DNA from: Camellia lanceoleosa
Lineage: Eukaryota; Streptophyta; Magnoliopsida; Ericales; Theaceae
Reading direction: 5' to 3'
Assembly (NCBI GenBank): GCA_025200525.1
Contig: CM045758.1
Location: 57,631,649 to 57,695,648 of the forward strand
Length of the DNA: 64,000 nucleotides
Shown: positions 36,223 through 47,942 of the stretch, in pieces
How the letters are laid out: every line of letters begins with the position of its first letter
Numbering within the stretch: the first letter of the stretch is position 1
The notes under the pieces: model-generated
Databases searched by the model: none
What the model was told of the DNA's origin: nothing
Seen by the model: the letters and a program-made list of their open reading frames with translations, nothing else
Program-made: the position numbers and the translations under genes

Positions 36223-36639
36223 AATTTTAATAACAAGTTTAGAAAAGACAAAAATTTCATGTTTTTTTTTTATACTTATTTTCACTTTTTCAAAATTTTT
36301 AATTATTTTTTAAATTCATCAACGAATCAAAAATTTAAAAATTTAAACTTTTTTTTAAAAAAAAAATCACTACAAAATAAAAAAATTTGTTTGATTTGTT
36401 TCTCAAAAAATGTTTTTAATTTTTTTTTTGAAAAAATAAAAACTATTTTGACAAAAGTAAATAAAAAAAATATTTTTAAAATTATTTTTTACTTTCCAAA
36501 ACATAAAACTGTATAAAAATAATAATTTTTTTTACTAAATTAAATTTTAATTTTATAAAAAAAATTTTAAAAATTAAACCAAACATAATTATTTTTTTAG
36601 GTGTCCGTAACCACCCAAGGAGTGACCCGGCCGGTATAT
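36223..36639. other. Extremely AT-rich spacer
   Basis: Poly-A and poly-T runs dominate. The ORF at 36259-36516 is made of F, K, N and L codons from these runs and is not considered real. Confidence 0.6.
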
Positions 36640-36889
36640 GGCCCCGTTTGATATAGTTGTAGGAAAGTGATTACAATTTATAATTTAACAGTTTATAACT
36701 TATAACTGTGAACATAAGCTAATTTTTAATTTAAAAATTAAGTTTTTCCTCACCCACTCAAAGAATAAGTTAATTTTTAACTTACAAAAAATTATAAATT
36801 GTATTATTAAACTGAACTAAACATATCAAAATAACTTAAATTAAATTAAAAATTAAAATAAATTAAAAATAAACCCTACCAGACAACCC
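36640..36889. mobile_element. Possible small MITE upstream of RAF2
   Basis: A segment of 250 bp begins GGCCCCGTTTGATATAG and its right end read inward is GGGTTGTCTGGTAGGG. TAT lies on both sides (36637-36639 and 36890-36892). The TIR match is weak, so this is tentative. Confidence 0.35.
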
Positions 36890-36992
36890 TATGGTAGCAC
36901 TGAACCGGTTCGACCTTCGAATTCCGGACCACCATCAGTGGATAAGAATCACACCACAAAACATATCCTCCTCCTTCACCTGCACAGTAAGA

Positions 36993-36993
<1 letters not shown>

Positions 36994-37025
<32 letters not shown>
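36994..37025 (+). repeat. (CT)n microsatellite in the RAF2 5' leader
   Basis: About sixteen CT units end four bases before the RAF2 start codon. CT tracts are common in plant 5' leaders and core promoters. Confidence 0.85.
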
Positions 37026-37028
<3 letters not shown>

Positions 37029-37029
37029 C

Positions 37030-39760
37030 ATGGCGTTGATTAGCCATCTCTGCTTCTCTCATCCCCATCACCTCTCTTCTCCCTCTTCAACTCAAACCAG
37101 TCTCTCTCTCCCTCACTACCTTCCCCAATTCTCACAGCATCATCCCACTCTTGAAAACCAGACATCCCTCAAAATTAGAGCTACTGGGGGCGACATGTTG
37201 GGTGATTTTGGGGCCAGAGACCCATTTCCAGCAGAGGTAGAAAGTGGGTTTGCAGATAAAGTGTTGGGTAATTTTAACACTGAGCATCGAATTCTTATTC
37301 CCAATCTCTCTTCTCTCTCTCTTTCTCAGCAAGATTGCACTCCTGTCTCTCCTCTTCACCCTCCCATCTCTCGTGATGATGCTCAAAAGCTCTTAAAGAA
37401 GGTCAATTTACACATCCTTGTCCTGCTTTTTGTATTTATTAACTTACTATTTGTATTATGTATAAGGTATTTTGGTTGTTTAAATTTGTTTTACCCATAA
37501 ACTTAGTTCTGGGTTTGATTCTAAAGGTAAAGGTTTTGGTTTTCTGATTTAGAATTTCTCTTGATTCTTGAGCTTTGCAAGTAGCAAAATGGTTTTTTTT
37601 TTTTTTTTAAACTTTTTCTGTTTCCTCTGTTCGGGAATCCAGGAGAGAAAGTAACGCTATGTTTGGATTGAGTAATTCGGAGAGAAAAGAAAAGAAATGG
37701 AGAGATATGTGTTTTTCTTACTTGTTTGAATAACTTGGAGAGAAATGAGAAGAAATAGAGAGAAACTTATTTTTCTTATAAGTTTCATTTTTAATCTTTT
37801 CAAAAGTGAAGAGATTGAAAGAGAAAAGATATCATTATTTTTATAATACTAATTTTGTTTCTATAAAAATAAAAGAAATAAAATCATTGAAAATATAAAA
37901 AAAGTTATTTTAGTAATATAATATAAAATAATTTTTCTTCTCTTCTCTTAATGAAGTCTGACCAAAAAAGAATGAGAGGAATCAAAATTATTTTATTTAT
38001 TTCTTATTTAAATCAAAAGGAGAAAAATCACAATCATTTCTTTTCTTTTCTTTTCTCTTATAATTTAAATAATTATTTCTTTTCTTTTCTCTCTTAAATT
38101 CCCAACATAGTGTAAGGGATTTGATAAGTTAAGAGAGAATAGAAGAGAAGAGAAAATATTGATTAAGTTCGAAAGAAAAGAAAAAGAAAAAGAAAAATCA
38201 AAGTTGAGGTGGTCTAAACTAGTTTTTAAAGAAGAAAAATAAATTTAAAAAAAAAAAAAAACCCTCTTCAAGCTATGAAATTGCTCCTGCGTAGTGATTT
38301 CAAATTCTAATGTACAAGTATTAAGATTCCTTTTTAATATTTTACCATATTAGCTCAACTTTGACTTAGAGTTCTCATGTAGATTTAAGTTGAGAAGTTG
38401 TTATTTGTTTATTTTACTCTTTTTTATTTATTTATTAGAGGAAATGAAAAACTGAACTTATGATTCTGTAGGTTGTTGGCTGGAGATTGTTGGATGAAGA
38501 AGGGGGACTTAGATTACAATGTTTGTGGAAGCTAAGAGATTTTAAATGTGGGGTTGAACTCATCAATAGAATATACAAGGTCGTTGAAGTTACAGGTCAC
38601 TTCCCAAATCTTCACTTAGAACTGCCCAATCAAGTGAGAGCTGAACTATGGACCGCTTCCATTGGTGAGTGAGTGAGGTTTACCGAAAAGTAGTCAATTG
38701 TTTTTTGATCGTTTAACTTTCTGAATGGACCTAATTCTATATTATCTGAAGTTACTTTTGAGGACAAATGTGATTGAACATTTCATCTCTAAATACATCG
38801 AGATAGAGGGTAGGGACCTATGTTTTCGACTCATATCTGCTCAAGGTGCTCCCAAGTCTCCAATCAATCCTACGAAAATCCCCAAGTCTCCAATCAATCC
38901 TACGAAAATCCCCACCTCAGGAAGAAAATGAAAAAAACAAAAACTAGAATAGTTCTGTGCGGATTCCTCGTACAAGATTAGATGTGTTCATTGGGTCTAG
39001 TCAAGGCTCCTATCTAAGTTTCAATTTGACAATGGGAATGAAATGGATAAATTTTCCCATTGTATATTTTTTATAATTGAAAAATATTGCTAGCTCATAT
39101 TTACTGAACCATTCAGAATATCCAAAATGTTTTCTTCTGAGTCTTCTGATGCAATCATTGCTGAATTCTGTGGTAGAATTTTCAACTCAGACTGTCAGTG
39201 ATAAGATTTCTTCAAGTTATGTTGAGTCTTGTTAGATTTCAAGTAATCTACTTGCCTCCTCTACGACACAGGCATTGTGCATTGAATGTGTTAGATATGC
39301 TTTTCATTTTTACATTCTCATGTTACAAAATAGCCCTATTTCTCATTTTCCGACAGTTCGAAAAGCTAACTTGTAATGTGCATTGAAGTTGGGCATAGCA
39401 GTCCATGCTAAGAACTGATATGTTGAGTTGTTTTACCTTTCTATACCATATAAACTGCACAGAATGTTCATTATTCCAAATACTTGTCCTATTTTTTTAT
39501 TAATTTTTTTTTTTTGGGATACATTTCTTGCTGGCTTCCTTTACTTCTCTTCTTCGTAAACTTGTGTATAACATATTTGCTTCCATTTGTCTTTGTTTTT
39601 GTATACACTTGAGTCCAAATTCCTTGTTTACCTTCATAACCCAAAAAAATGTTTTATGTAATTTGCAGGAGGATTGAGTATGAATGATTTCATTGTAGCT
39701 GCCAAAATAGATGAAATAAAGACATCAGATCTTGTCCCCAAGAAGAGAATTTGGGCTTAG
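37030..39760 (+). CDS. RAF2: RAF2-type Rubisco assembly factor, pterin dehydratase-like, plastid
   Basis: Three exons, 37030-37401, 38472-38664 and 39669-39760, join in frame to 218 codons, with GT/AG at every junction. Residues 1 to about 50 are rich in Ser, Pro and Leu, as in a chloroplast transit peptide. The conserved stretch DFGARDPFPAEVESGFADKV follows, then a pterin-4a-carbinolamine dehydratase-like fold: VVGWRLLDEEGGLRLQ, FKCGVELINRIYKVVEV, GHFPNLHLE (166-174) and SIGGLSMNDFIVAAKID. The C-terminus KKRIWA matches Arabidopsis RAF2 (At5g51110) as I remember it. RAF2 helps assemble Rubisco in the plastid stroma. The enzyme family's HHP motif reads HFP here and the later His is absent, so dehydratase activity is unlikely. 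The first intron holds a MITE and the second a short duplication. A related dehydratase-like paralogue is the alternative. Confidence 0.9.
37655..38112. mobile_element. Tourist-like MITE in RAF2 intron 1
   Basis: Ends are CGCTATGTTTGG and, from the right, CACTATGTTGGG. TAA flanks both sides (37652-37654 and 38113-38115). Its arms are purine-rich on the left (GGAGAGAAAAGAAAAG) and pyrimidine-rich on the right, so the 458-bp insert could fold on itself. It lies well inside the intron and leaves splice sites untouched. Confidence 0.75.
38851..38910 (+). repeat. Two-copy 30-bp tandem repeat in RAF2 intron 2
   Basis: CCCAAGTCTCCAATCAATCC plus TACGAAAATC occurs twice in a row without change. Confidence 0.9.
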
Positions 39761-40038
39761 CTTGCTTTCTTGACAAATCCCAAAGATCTGTGTGCTCATG
39801 GGTTCCTCGCTTACTCTTCCTTCGTCATTGCAATTCATTTATCATTTGTTTTTTTTTTTTTTTTTTTCTGCTTAAAAAAAAATAATGTAGTAGTAAATAA
39901 GGATTGGTGCAGAAAAGGAAAGAAGGCTGGTTCTTCTCATTGTATTAAAGGGGTGGAACTCTGTATGAGGCTGGGACTTCTTGTCCTGGAAAAAGAATCT
40001 GGGCATAATTGGAGAGAGGTCTGTTCATGAATTTCAGC

Positions 40039-40044
40039 AATAAA
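40039..40044 (+). promoter_or_regulatory. Likely RAF2 polyadenylation signal
   Basis: AATAAA lies 280 bp after the RAF2 stop and before any other feature. Use of this site is inferred. Confidence 0.45.
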
Positions 40045-40160
40045 CAACTGAAATTGCAAAAATGAATAGAAACTCTATTTTTCTTTATTATTTCTCTGCA
40101 ATCCTTCGTAAGTTGTATATGTGAATCATTCATTGTTACTTATCCAACAAAAAAGAAAAA

Positions 40161-40169
40161 GAAAAGAAG

Positions 40170-40199
<30 letters not shown>
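40161..40199. repeat. (GAA)n microsatellite
   Basis: About twelve GAA/AAG units follow an A-rich run. Confidence 0.85.
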
Positions 40200-40200
<1 letters not shown>

Positions 40201-41149
40201 GTGTTTGGTTTTGACCAAACTGATTACTGTAGTTTTGGTCCCTACAAAAGAAATGAAGTCAGCTATATTTATTGAACTCATGCAGGAGAATGCCCTCTAG
40301 AGGTGTTGAAATTTTGAATCACCAAACCTCCCTGAAAAATATTTCTGAAACTTGCTTTACTTGTTTCATTTGTTTTGGCAAAAAATAATTTTCCGGAGAG
40401 ATTGTTTTCTTATATTTGGTTGCGTGCTTAAAACTAATGTACTGATAGTTATATTAGTGGTGGTGGTAGAGATGACGGCATAGAGGAGGGGCAGTAGTAG
40501 TGGTGGGATGGAGGTGATGGTGGCTGTGAAGGGTAAGTTAATAATTTTGTTTTGTTTCCAAAAAGAAAAAAAAAAAAAAGGATTACTATTAGTACCTGCC
40601 TAATATCTTTGAATCTCTTATTTCTTTGAACTCTCACTCTAAATTTTAAATTTTAAAAAGATTTCTTTGAATATTTTACTTAATATCAAATTTATCAATA
40701 TTCATAATATTATCATATCCAAGTGTACACTTATCTAATTTTGCACACCCTCTCTTTTCCCTGTTGATGACTGTCCATCTCATGTTGAAGAGAAGAGAAC
40801 ATTGATGGTCTCTTACTGTTGAAGAACACCATTACATTGTATCAAAATGCATCGAAAAGGAGGAAAAAACCTCATTGCGGCTGCAAATTGACTTGATAGT
40901 GTGAGGAAAAAACTCTAATTGTGCTGGAAATTCAGTCCACTATTGCCACCACAAATTAGAATGTCCTCACAGGTAAATATCGACTTCCCATCACATTTTT
41001 ATTTTTTGATTTATTTTGACATAAAAAGAGATTTTAAAGGAAAAAACTCTCACAAAAAATACATTTTGTTGTTGACTATACAAAATCGAAGACATACCAG
41101 TGACAAACAAAACTAATGAAATAGAATAAAGCTTGGTAACTCGAAACAT
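40200..41149. other. Spacer, no gene seen
   Basis: No conserved ORF. Short (GGT)n-like motifs lie near 40455-40520; the small ORFs are low-complexity. Confidence 0.5.
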
Positions 41150-41621
41150 TGCCCCCCCTCCCCGAATCCCTCTAATGTCCAAAACGACGTCGTTTTGGAC
41201 ATTAGGTTTTTTTTTTTTTTTTTCTTTTCCATTTTCGACCATTTTTCGAGCTCAAACGCAGGGGATGAGGGAGAGGGAGAGGGAGAGAGAGAGAGAGAGG
41301 GAGAGCGGAGAGGAGAGAGGGAAAGAGAGGGAGAGCGGAGAGAAGAGGGAGACACACACACAAATGGCCCCTGCATTCCGGCCGAGCGGCCGATCGTCGA
41401 GTTCGTCCGATCGTCGAGCTTCGCCGATCGTCGCATTCCGGCCGAGTGTCTACGTCTGCCTTCTTCCTCCGCCCCTGCCTTCTCTTCTTCTTTTTTCTTC
41501 TTTCTTTCTTCTTCTCTTCCTTCTTTCTGTGTCTGATTCTAATTTTCTGATTGAAAAAAAAAAAAAAAATCAAACGACGAAACGACGTCGTTTCGTAATT
41601 AGGGGGATTCGGGGGGCTCAA
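41150..41621. mobile_element. Inverted-repeat element with GACGTC palindromes
   Basis: The left edge GCCCCCCCTCCCCGAATCCC and the right edge read inward, GCCCCCCGAATCCCCCTAAT, are inverted repeats. Each is followed by a palindrome: a perfect 32-bp one at 41173-41204 centred on GACGTC, and CGAAACGACGTCGTTTCG at 41578-41595. The inside holds GA-rich (41270-41350) and CT-rich (41470-41530) arms around CATTCCGGCCGAGC repeats. Long ORFs on both strands here come from low-complexity sequence. A transposon superfamily could not be assigned. Confidence 0.6.
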
Positions 41622-42310
41622 TTCGAGCTCTCTAGCACTACTCAATGAAATATGACATCCAGTGTTTGAATGATTTCATTTATTGAACTATGACATTTAT
41701 GACTTATTCACTCAAAAAAAAAGAAAAAGAAAAAAGAAAAAAAAACCTATGACATCCAGTGTTTGAATGATTTCATTTATATGTACCAAAAAAAAAAAAA
41801 AAATGATTTCATTTATTTAACCATTGCTCAGTGGGGATGAGGGAGAACGGAGAGGAGAGAAGGAAAGAGAGAGAGAGAAGAGGGAGACACACACACAAAT
41901 GGCCCCTGCATTCCGGCCGAGCGGCCAATCGTCGAGTTCGTCCGATTGTCGAGCTCCGCCGATCGTCGCATTCCGGCCGAGCGTCCACGTCTGCCTTTTT
42001 CCTCCGCCCCTGCCTTCTCTTCTTCTTTCTTTCTTCTTCTTTCTTCTTCTCTTCCTTCTTTCTGCATCTGATTCTGATTTTCTAATTGATAAAAAAAAAA
42101 AAAATCAAACGACGAAACGACGTCATTTCGTAATTAGGGGGATTTGGGGGCTCAATTCGAGCTCTCCAGCACTGCTCAATGAAATATGACATTCAGTGTT
42201 TGAATGATTTCATTTATTGAACTATGACATTTATGACTTATTCACTCAAAAAAAAAAAAAAAAAAAAAAACCTATGACATCCAGTGTTTGAATGATTTCA
42301 TTTATTTAAC
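41261..42310 (+). repeat. Direct duplication, about 572-bp unit
   Basis: GGGGATGAGG recurs at 41261 and 41833. In both units it is followed by a GAGA tract, ACACACACAAATGGCCCCTG, GATCGTCGCATTCCGGCCGA, CT-rich sequence, ACGACGAAACGACGTC and TGACATTCAGTGTTTGAATG-like blocks. The second unit ends near 42310. The right-hand palindrome is damaged in the second copy (GACGTCATTTCG). Confidence 0.8.
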
Positions 42311-43185
42311 CATTGCTAAGAGTGACACTAAACAGGTTTTTGTCATGGAGGAGTGGGTGGGTGTACTTGTTGGGTCACCGCTTTCGATGCTGATACCTGA
42401 TAGTCCACTACTAGATTTGATAGAGAAGGTTGGATCTTGGATTTATTGGGAACAAGTGATTTAATTTCTTTGTCCGGTGAAATTTTATCTAAGCCTTTGA
42501 AAAGTGAAATTTTATTCTTTAAACTATTGAATGCCTTTGGAGAAAAATGAGTTTTTTTATACTATTGAATGCCTATTGCCAATCCACCTACCTTCTTTTA
42601 CTTGGGAAATAGAATTATGAAATTATTAAAAGTTGTGGAGCTAAGACTCTTGCCCACAAAATTAACAATTCTCTCAATTGGTATGTTTATATATATAAAA
42701 TATGAAAATGTTTTGGATAATTTAAGTTTTGAAATGACAATTAGATGATATGTTACTTACCATGATGTCCCAGTTTCATGTTTGGGTAAAATGTGTTTTT
42801 CATTCTAATCTTTTATGAAAAATCTATTAAAACTAGTAGTGAGTAGGGCTGCAAATGAATAGAGCCGTTCGTGAACAAGTTCGAGCTCAGCTTGATAAGA
42901 GCTTATTTGAACTCGATTTGTTAATTATATATATATATATATATATTTTTGCATTTGACCTCAAGCTCAAACTCGTTAAATTTTTAATAAACAACTTGTG
43001 AGAAGAAGAGTAAGAACTTTGATAATTAATTATAAATAGTTTGTAAACCATAAGCATAATGAGTAATTCATTGTCACATAGCTGCAAAGATTTGGCATAA
43101 TGATGTAATTCATTGTCTTAGATTAATTTAATGTTTTAAATTTTGTTTTAACTTTACTAATTTTTTTTCTTATTCTATGTTGTAG
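42311..43185. other. Spacer with a possible orphan exon and an AT microsatellite
   Basis: A short open stretch at 42336-42465 reads FVMEEWVGVLVGSPLSMLI and continues to a TAA, but the family is unknown. An (AT)n run lies at 42926-42948. Otherwise nothing is seen. Confidence 0.35.
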
Positions 43186-43450
43186 GAGCGCAGAATACTT
43201 AAATGCTTAAATCAAGGTTTTAAAGTTAGTGAATGGTCATTCAAATTGGAAGAAAAGAAACGGTCCAAATTTCATGGTTTATTTATGAATTTAGGGCTGA
43301 TTTCTTGCTCATATAAATTTGTAAATAAAGTTGTAATTTCAGCCTTTGTGGAAAGATGGCAACCGAAGACAAACATGTTTCATCTATCATTTGGTGAGAT
43401 GTCACCAACCTTATATGACATTAGTGTAATTTTTTGCCCATCAACAGAAG
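43186..43450 (+). pseudogene. Plant mobile domain (MAIN/MAIL1-like) fragment
   Basis: After a plausible acceptor (CTATGTTGTAG) the frame reads ERRILKCLNQGF, then LGLISCSYKFVNKVVISAFV, ERWQPKTNMFHLSFGEMSPT and LYDISVI. The series ERW-P-T-FHL--GEM-PTL-D matches the N-terminal part of the plant mobile domain. That domain is found in the MAIN/MAIL1 proteins and in transposon-derived genes. Only about 85 codons remain, ending in a poly-T run, and no following exon was found. It is therefore taken as a relic. Confidence 0.72.
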
Positions 43451-43512
43451 AGGACATTCACACTTTTTCGTACCAATCAGTTTTGCTTTTTTTTTTTTTT
43501 TGTTGGTCTTAG

Positions 43513-46374
43513 GTCTGTTGTTTGTTCAAGTGTCCCTGTAAGATTCACTCCTCTCACAAACTAAGTCTTGGCTTCCTACCATGGATACCACCCCCATTTG
43601 ATTTTTGCATGATAATTACGAATTCATTTCTTCTCCCAACTTCAAGAGTCCATTGAATTAACTTATCTTGACTCTTGAATATCTCAAATAAATAACTTAA
43701 ATTAATCAATTATTGCACATAAAAAAGGACAAAAAAGGTACATTGTTTGTAAAATAATCAAAGATTCAGATCATGAGTGACAAATTCATTATTATAATCT
43801 ATTACATATTCTGAATCAACCTTAATGTCTCTAGTCGAAGCATCATCCTGAAAACACATGTGAATGTAATTTCAATAGTTTTGTTCAGTTTAACAATGCC
43901 GAAAATAAGGTCCTGTTCGGTTCTATAGTACCGACTATCTGCATTACTGTTCAAAACCCATAAATTGCACTAAATGTTTGTGTTCAGTACTGTGTTACCG
44001 AACATAATGTTAATAGTCAGCAAACCAGTACCGAATAGCTCGAACAAATTAATAATTATTGAAAACAACCAAGAATGTTAATGCAAGACAAATAAACTTA
44101 CCAATGGAATGTCAGTCTCATCAAAATTATTGTTATCGTCATCCATTGCTCTATAAAGTGAAATAACTGATGAAGAGTAATACTTGGACTTGAAAAGAGC
44201 TTTCTGTTCAAAGTTTCTAGTTCAAGAGAGTTTATGATGGTAATGAAGAGACATTTAGCGTTTAAAATAGTTATGAAGAGTAACAGATTTAAAGTTTATA
44301 TAGATTGGTGATGAAGAGTAACATGTTTAGGGTTTAGAAAGGTAAAATCTGTAAAGGTGGGGGTGGGGGTAGAGTGTCGGTTCTTATTTGGTAGGTGGGT
44401 ATTCCATTAAATGATATCTTTTAATGTAATTTTACTTTAATGTATAATTGTAATTAAAAAAAGTAAAAATTAGAGAATCCAAAGAATTTAGATAAGTGCT
44501 AATAGCAGAATAAAAAAAAATAAAAAAATGCTATATTGGCTATTGGCAAGACATAGGATAGGAGGAAAAATTATTTTCTCACTTCACTACAGACCATATA
44601 CATCAAAATTTGCTTATTTTAGCCGAGAATCATTTTTGCATTAGGAATAATAATAATAAAAAAAGAAGAAGTTCTGTTACTAATTTTTTTGCAGGAATTT
44701 TAACTGGTGCATTTTTTTAAAAAGAGAATGATTAGTGTGTGCACTCTTTTAGATGGTGTGTATATAGGGTGCACAATCTTTTCTGTTTTTTTTTTTTTTA
44801 GTCAAAAAAATTTAAATTTTAAGAAATTTTTATATTTTTTAGATGCACATAACCTAAATATACTTTAAAAAAAAATAATATTTATGATTTTTTTAAAAAA
44901 TTCATCAAATAGAATAAAAAATATAAAAATTCAGTATATTTTCGTATTCTTATATATTTATTGAATCTTGTAAATATTTTTTCATAAATATTTTACTTTT
45001 TTGGTGCATTTGAGTCATGTGCATCTTGAAAGTAAAAAATTTACTTAAAATATTAAAAAAATTTACTAAAAACAAGAAGAAAAAAAAAAACACAAAAAAA
45101 TATAAAAAATTCAATATTTTAAAAATCAATCGAAATCAAACTAGGTGATCTGTCTCTGTATTTCAATTTTTCTGAGGGCAAAATTTATTTTATTCCATTG
45201 CAGTATTGGGGCTGGAACATTTTTATCTTTTATAGTTTAAATTAGGGATGTTCAAAAAAATTGGTGGAATCAGTAAATTGCTCCAACTTAGTCCAAACCG
45301 TCGGTTTGGTTTGGTGTTTTTGGTTATGGTTTTAGTTCTGAAGATGGTGGAATTGTTCAAATTGGTTTGGTTTCCAATTCTAAGGCTTTGGTTATGGATC
45401 CTAATCGAACTGGAACGTTACATATTTATTTATTATTTTTTTATATAAAAACAATTAAAATATAAAATGTTTCTTACAAGATTTGAAGACTATTCATCAT
45501 TGTGAAATTAATAAACTCTAACTAGCTTAACCAAATTAATTATTATTAATATATTTACTAATATAAAATACATATCACATTTATTATATAAAATTTATAG
45601 AATGGAACTGAATCGGTTTTTATGGTTTGGTTCCATAGGTTAACAGTTCGTCATGGTTTCAATTTTTTTGAAACCGTAAGAAACGGTTTGATTTTTGATT
45701 TATTCTAAAACCAGATCAATTCGATCCGTATACCCTAAATTTAAATATAATCAAAAAATTCTTATGTGATTTTGAACCAAAATATTATGTCATTGTTAAT
45801 TTTACATCCAAGCTAACGGAACACACACCATTTAGAGTGGACTTAATTTTTTGAAATATATATGCCACATTGTTGAATTAATTATGGAGAAATTAAATCT
45901 TATCCAATTTCAAGTTTCTACATACAAAAAACTTGCACCCATCCATCCATCTCTAATTATTTTGGGATACACTCCGTTCCACGCTTGCATCTTTTCATAC
46001 TCATTCATTCTTTGTGGGCTCAAATTCAGATTCATATCAATAGTTTAAATCGTCTATTTTATAGGTTTTGTAATAAAAGTCATTCATGTAAAAAATTAAT
46101 TTAATCGGACATCTATAAACATAATAACAAATCACATTTTGTTTTATAAAATGAATAGCAAATAAGATTGTAAATTTAAACCATTCATTTTGTAAAACAA
46201 AACGTGATTTATTTATATGTTTATATAAATCTAATTTTTTGTAAGAATAATCTTTACTATGGAGCCTATGAGATAGACAGCTGGATCATTAAAGTGAGTA
46301 CAAATTGAAAGTATGAATAGGTGTGGAAAGATAAAATATGGAAGGGAACTTATCACAATTATTTTTAGGGTAAT
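43513..46374. other. AT-rich spacer, no gene seen
   Basis: No recognised protein. TTTGGTTTGG-type motifs near 45295-45400 and 45600-45720 and long A/T runs near 44780-45110 are the only pattern. Confidence 0.5.
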
Positions 46375-46605
46375 GCTATAGTGTGCAACTTACACCTTAC
46401 ACTTTTTTGTGTTCACTTACACCTTACACTTACACTTTTTTTACCTTGCACTTACACCTTTTGTGTAAGTGGCACATGGTGTGCAACTTATACATTTCAT
46501 TTATACCTTCCACTTACACTTACACCTTACACTTACACCTTTTGTGTTAGTGGCACATGGTGTGCAACCCACTTACACCTTTTGTGGGTTGCACACCTAA
46601 GAAAA
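46375..46605 (+). repeat. CTTACACCTT minisatellite
   Basis: Degenerate repeats of CTTACACCTTACACTTACAC are mixed with longer units TTTGTGTAAGTGGCACATGG and GTGTGCAAC. The ORF 46381-46638 is a product of this repeat. Confidence 0.8.
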
Positions 46606-47597
46606 CTCCTTATTTTTAATCAAATACATCATTTGTAGTTTCCAAAAAAAATAAAATAAAATAAAATTGAGAGGATCTCAATCCTTTTTTTAGTACCTAA
46701 CTCTTAAGAAGAAATAGACAGAGACAGATGGTTGCAACTGCCACTTACCCCCTGAATTAACTCTTTCTCTCTCTCATTGTTTTTGTTGGTTGCATAACAG
46801 GTGGGTCAACTCGGAGTTTGTTGTGGAGGAAGAAAGGGGTCATCTTTTTGTTATTATGCATTTCATTTTTCTGTGTTCATGTATGATGTTTGATGAAATC
46901 TATCTTTTAGTGATTGGATGGATTGAATTTGGGACATATCCAATTTTTATGCTCAGTACATTTTCTCTGTTTGATCAGTTTCCCTCCTTACATGATTCTT
47001 GATATACATTATATTAGTGTTCCCAAAAAACCAAATTATCATCAACTAAACAGAGAAGTGGAAAAGGAGAAGTTGCGATGTGAATGTGCAATTTCTAATG
47101 CATTTGGCTTGTATTTGGGGCTCAAATATAACATTAAATGTGTTTAGAACTGTTTTGTTTTTGGTTAATTATTTCTTTGCAAGTTTTTGGCAAATAAATG
47201 ACTCTACATTATAAGTATGACTTTGTTTCTGTGAATATTCTGTTTCTTTTGGTGTTTGTGGTTTCACTTTCTGGACTAACTGTAATTGGGTCAAAGACTT
47301 CAACTACAAATTTAGAATAAAATTATATTACACAATGAAATACCAAAATATGAGCTTTTCCAAAAGCTAGACTGATTTGATTTCTACTTTTCTATCCATT
47401 TTATCATAGAATATAATTATACTTTGTAATGATTTGTTGAGTTCGCAGATCCCAGTGCTTGAAAATCATAATTTTCACTTAGTTAATTTAGCCATATTAC
47501 TAGTCAAATGGCTCAAGAACAGTAAATGAGCTATAGTAGACAAATTCTTCTTTTAGCATTAGCTTTTTGAATAACCTATTGGAATTGTACACTCTTT
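46606..47597. other. Spacer, no recognised gene
   Basis: ORFs at 46790-47002 and 46914-47147 show no family. The stretch lies upstream of the Fe-SOD relic, and lost 5' exons of that gene could have lain here; none was recognised. Confidence 0.4.
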
Positions 47598-47942
47598 CAC
47601 TATGTTTGGTAAGAATGAAAAATGAAGGAACGAAGAGGGCGGGGGATGGAAGGAAAATCCCTTGTGTGATAAGAGGAATAAGGGGATGAAAATGAAGATG
47701 GAGGAAGGACCAATCTCTCCAGACCCAACAAATATAATCTCTAAACGTGGGTGGTTATGAAGTGGGGAAAAGGCTTCGTCTCTTTTAAAAATGTGATATT
47801 ACTTTCTCATCATTCAATCCTTTTGTTACTTTTTCAATAATTAGGGTAAAATTATAAAACAATATACTACTTATTGTCTTATTCCCCGTCTCCCTTCCTC
47901 CTTCCCTTATTAAACACTTTGGAAGGATCCCACAATCCATTC

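Noticed and set aside
36259..36516. 85-codon Phe/Lys/Asn ORF
   Set aside because: Made of poly-A and poly-T tracts.
39770..40030. 86-codon ORF just after RAF2
   Set aside because: It lies in the likely 3' untranslated region and contains a poly-T derived Phe run; no family.
41133..41648. Overlapping long ORFs on both strands
   Set aside because: GA- and CT-rich low-complexity sequence gives Arg/Glu and Ser/Pro/Leu runs in every frame.
45240..45720. Possible gene or element with repeated TTTGGTTTGG
   Set aside because: No borders, inverted ends or coding motif. The words are common simple sequence in plant spacers.
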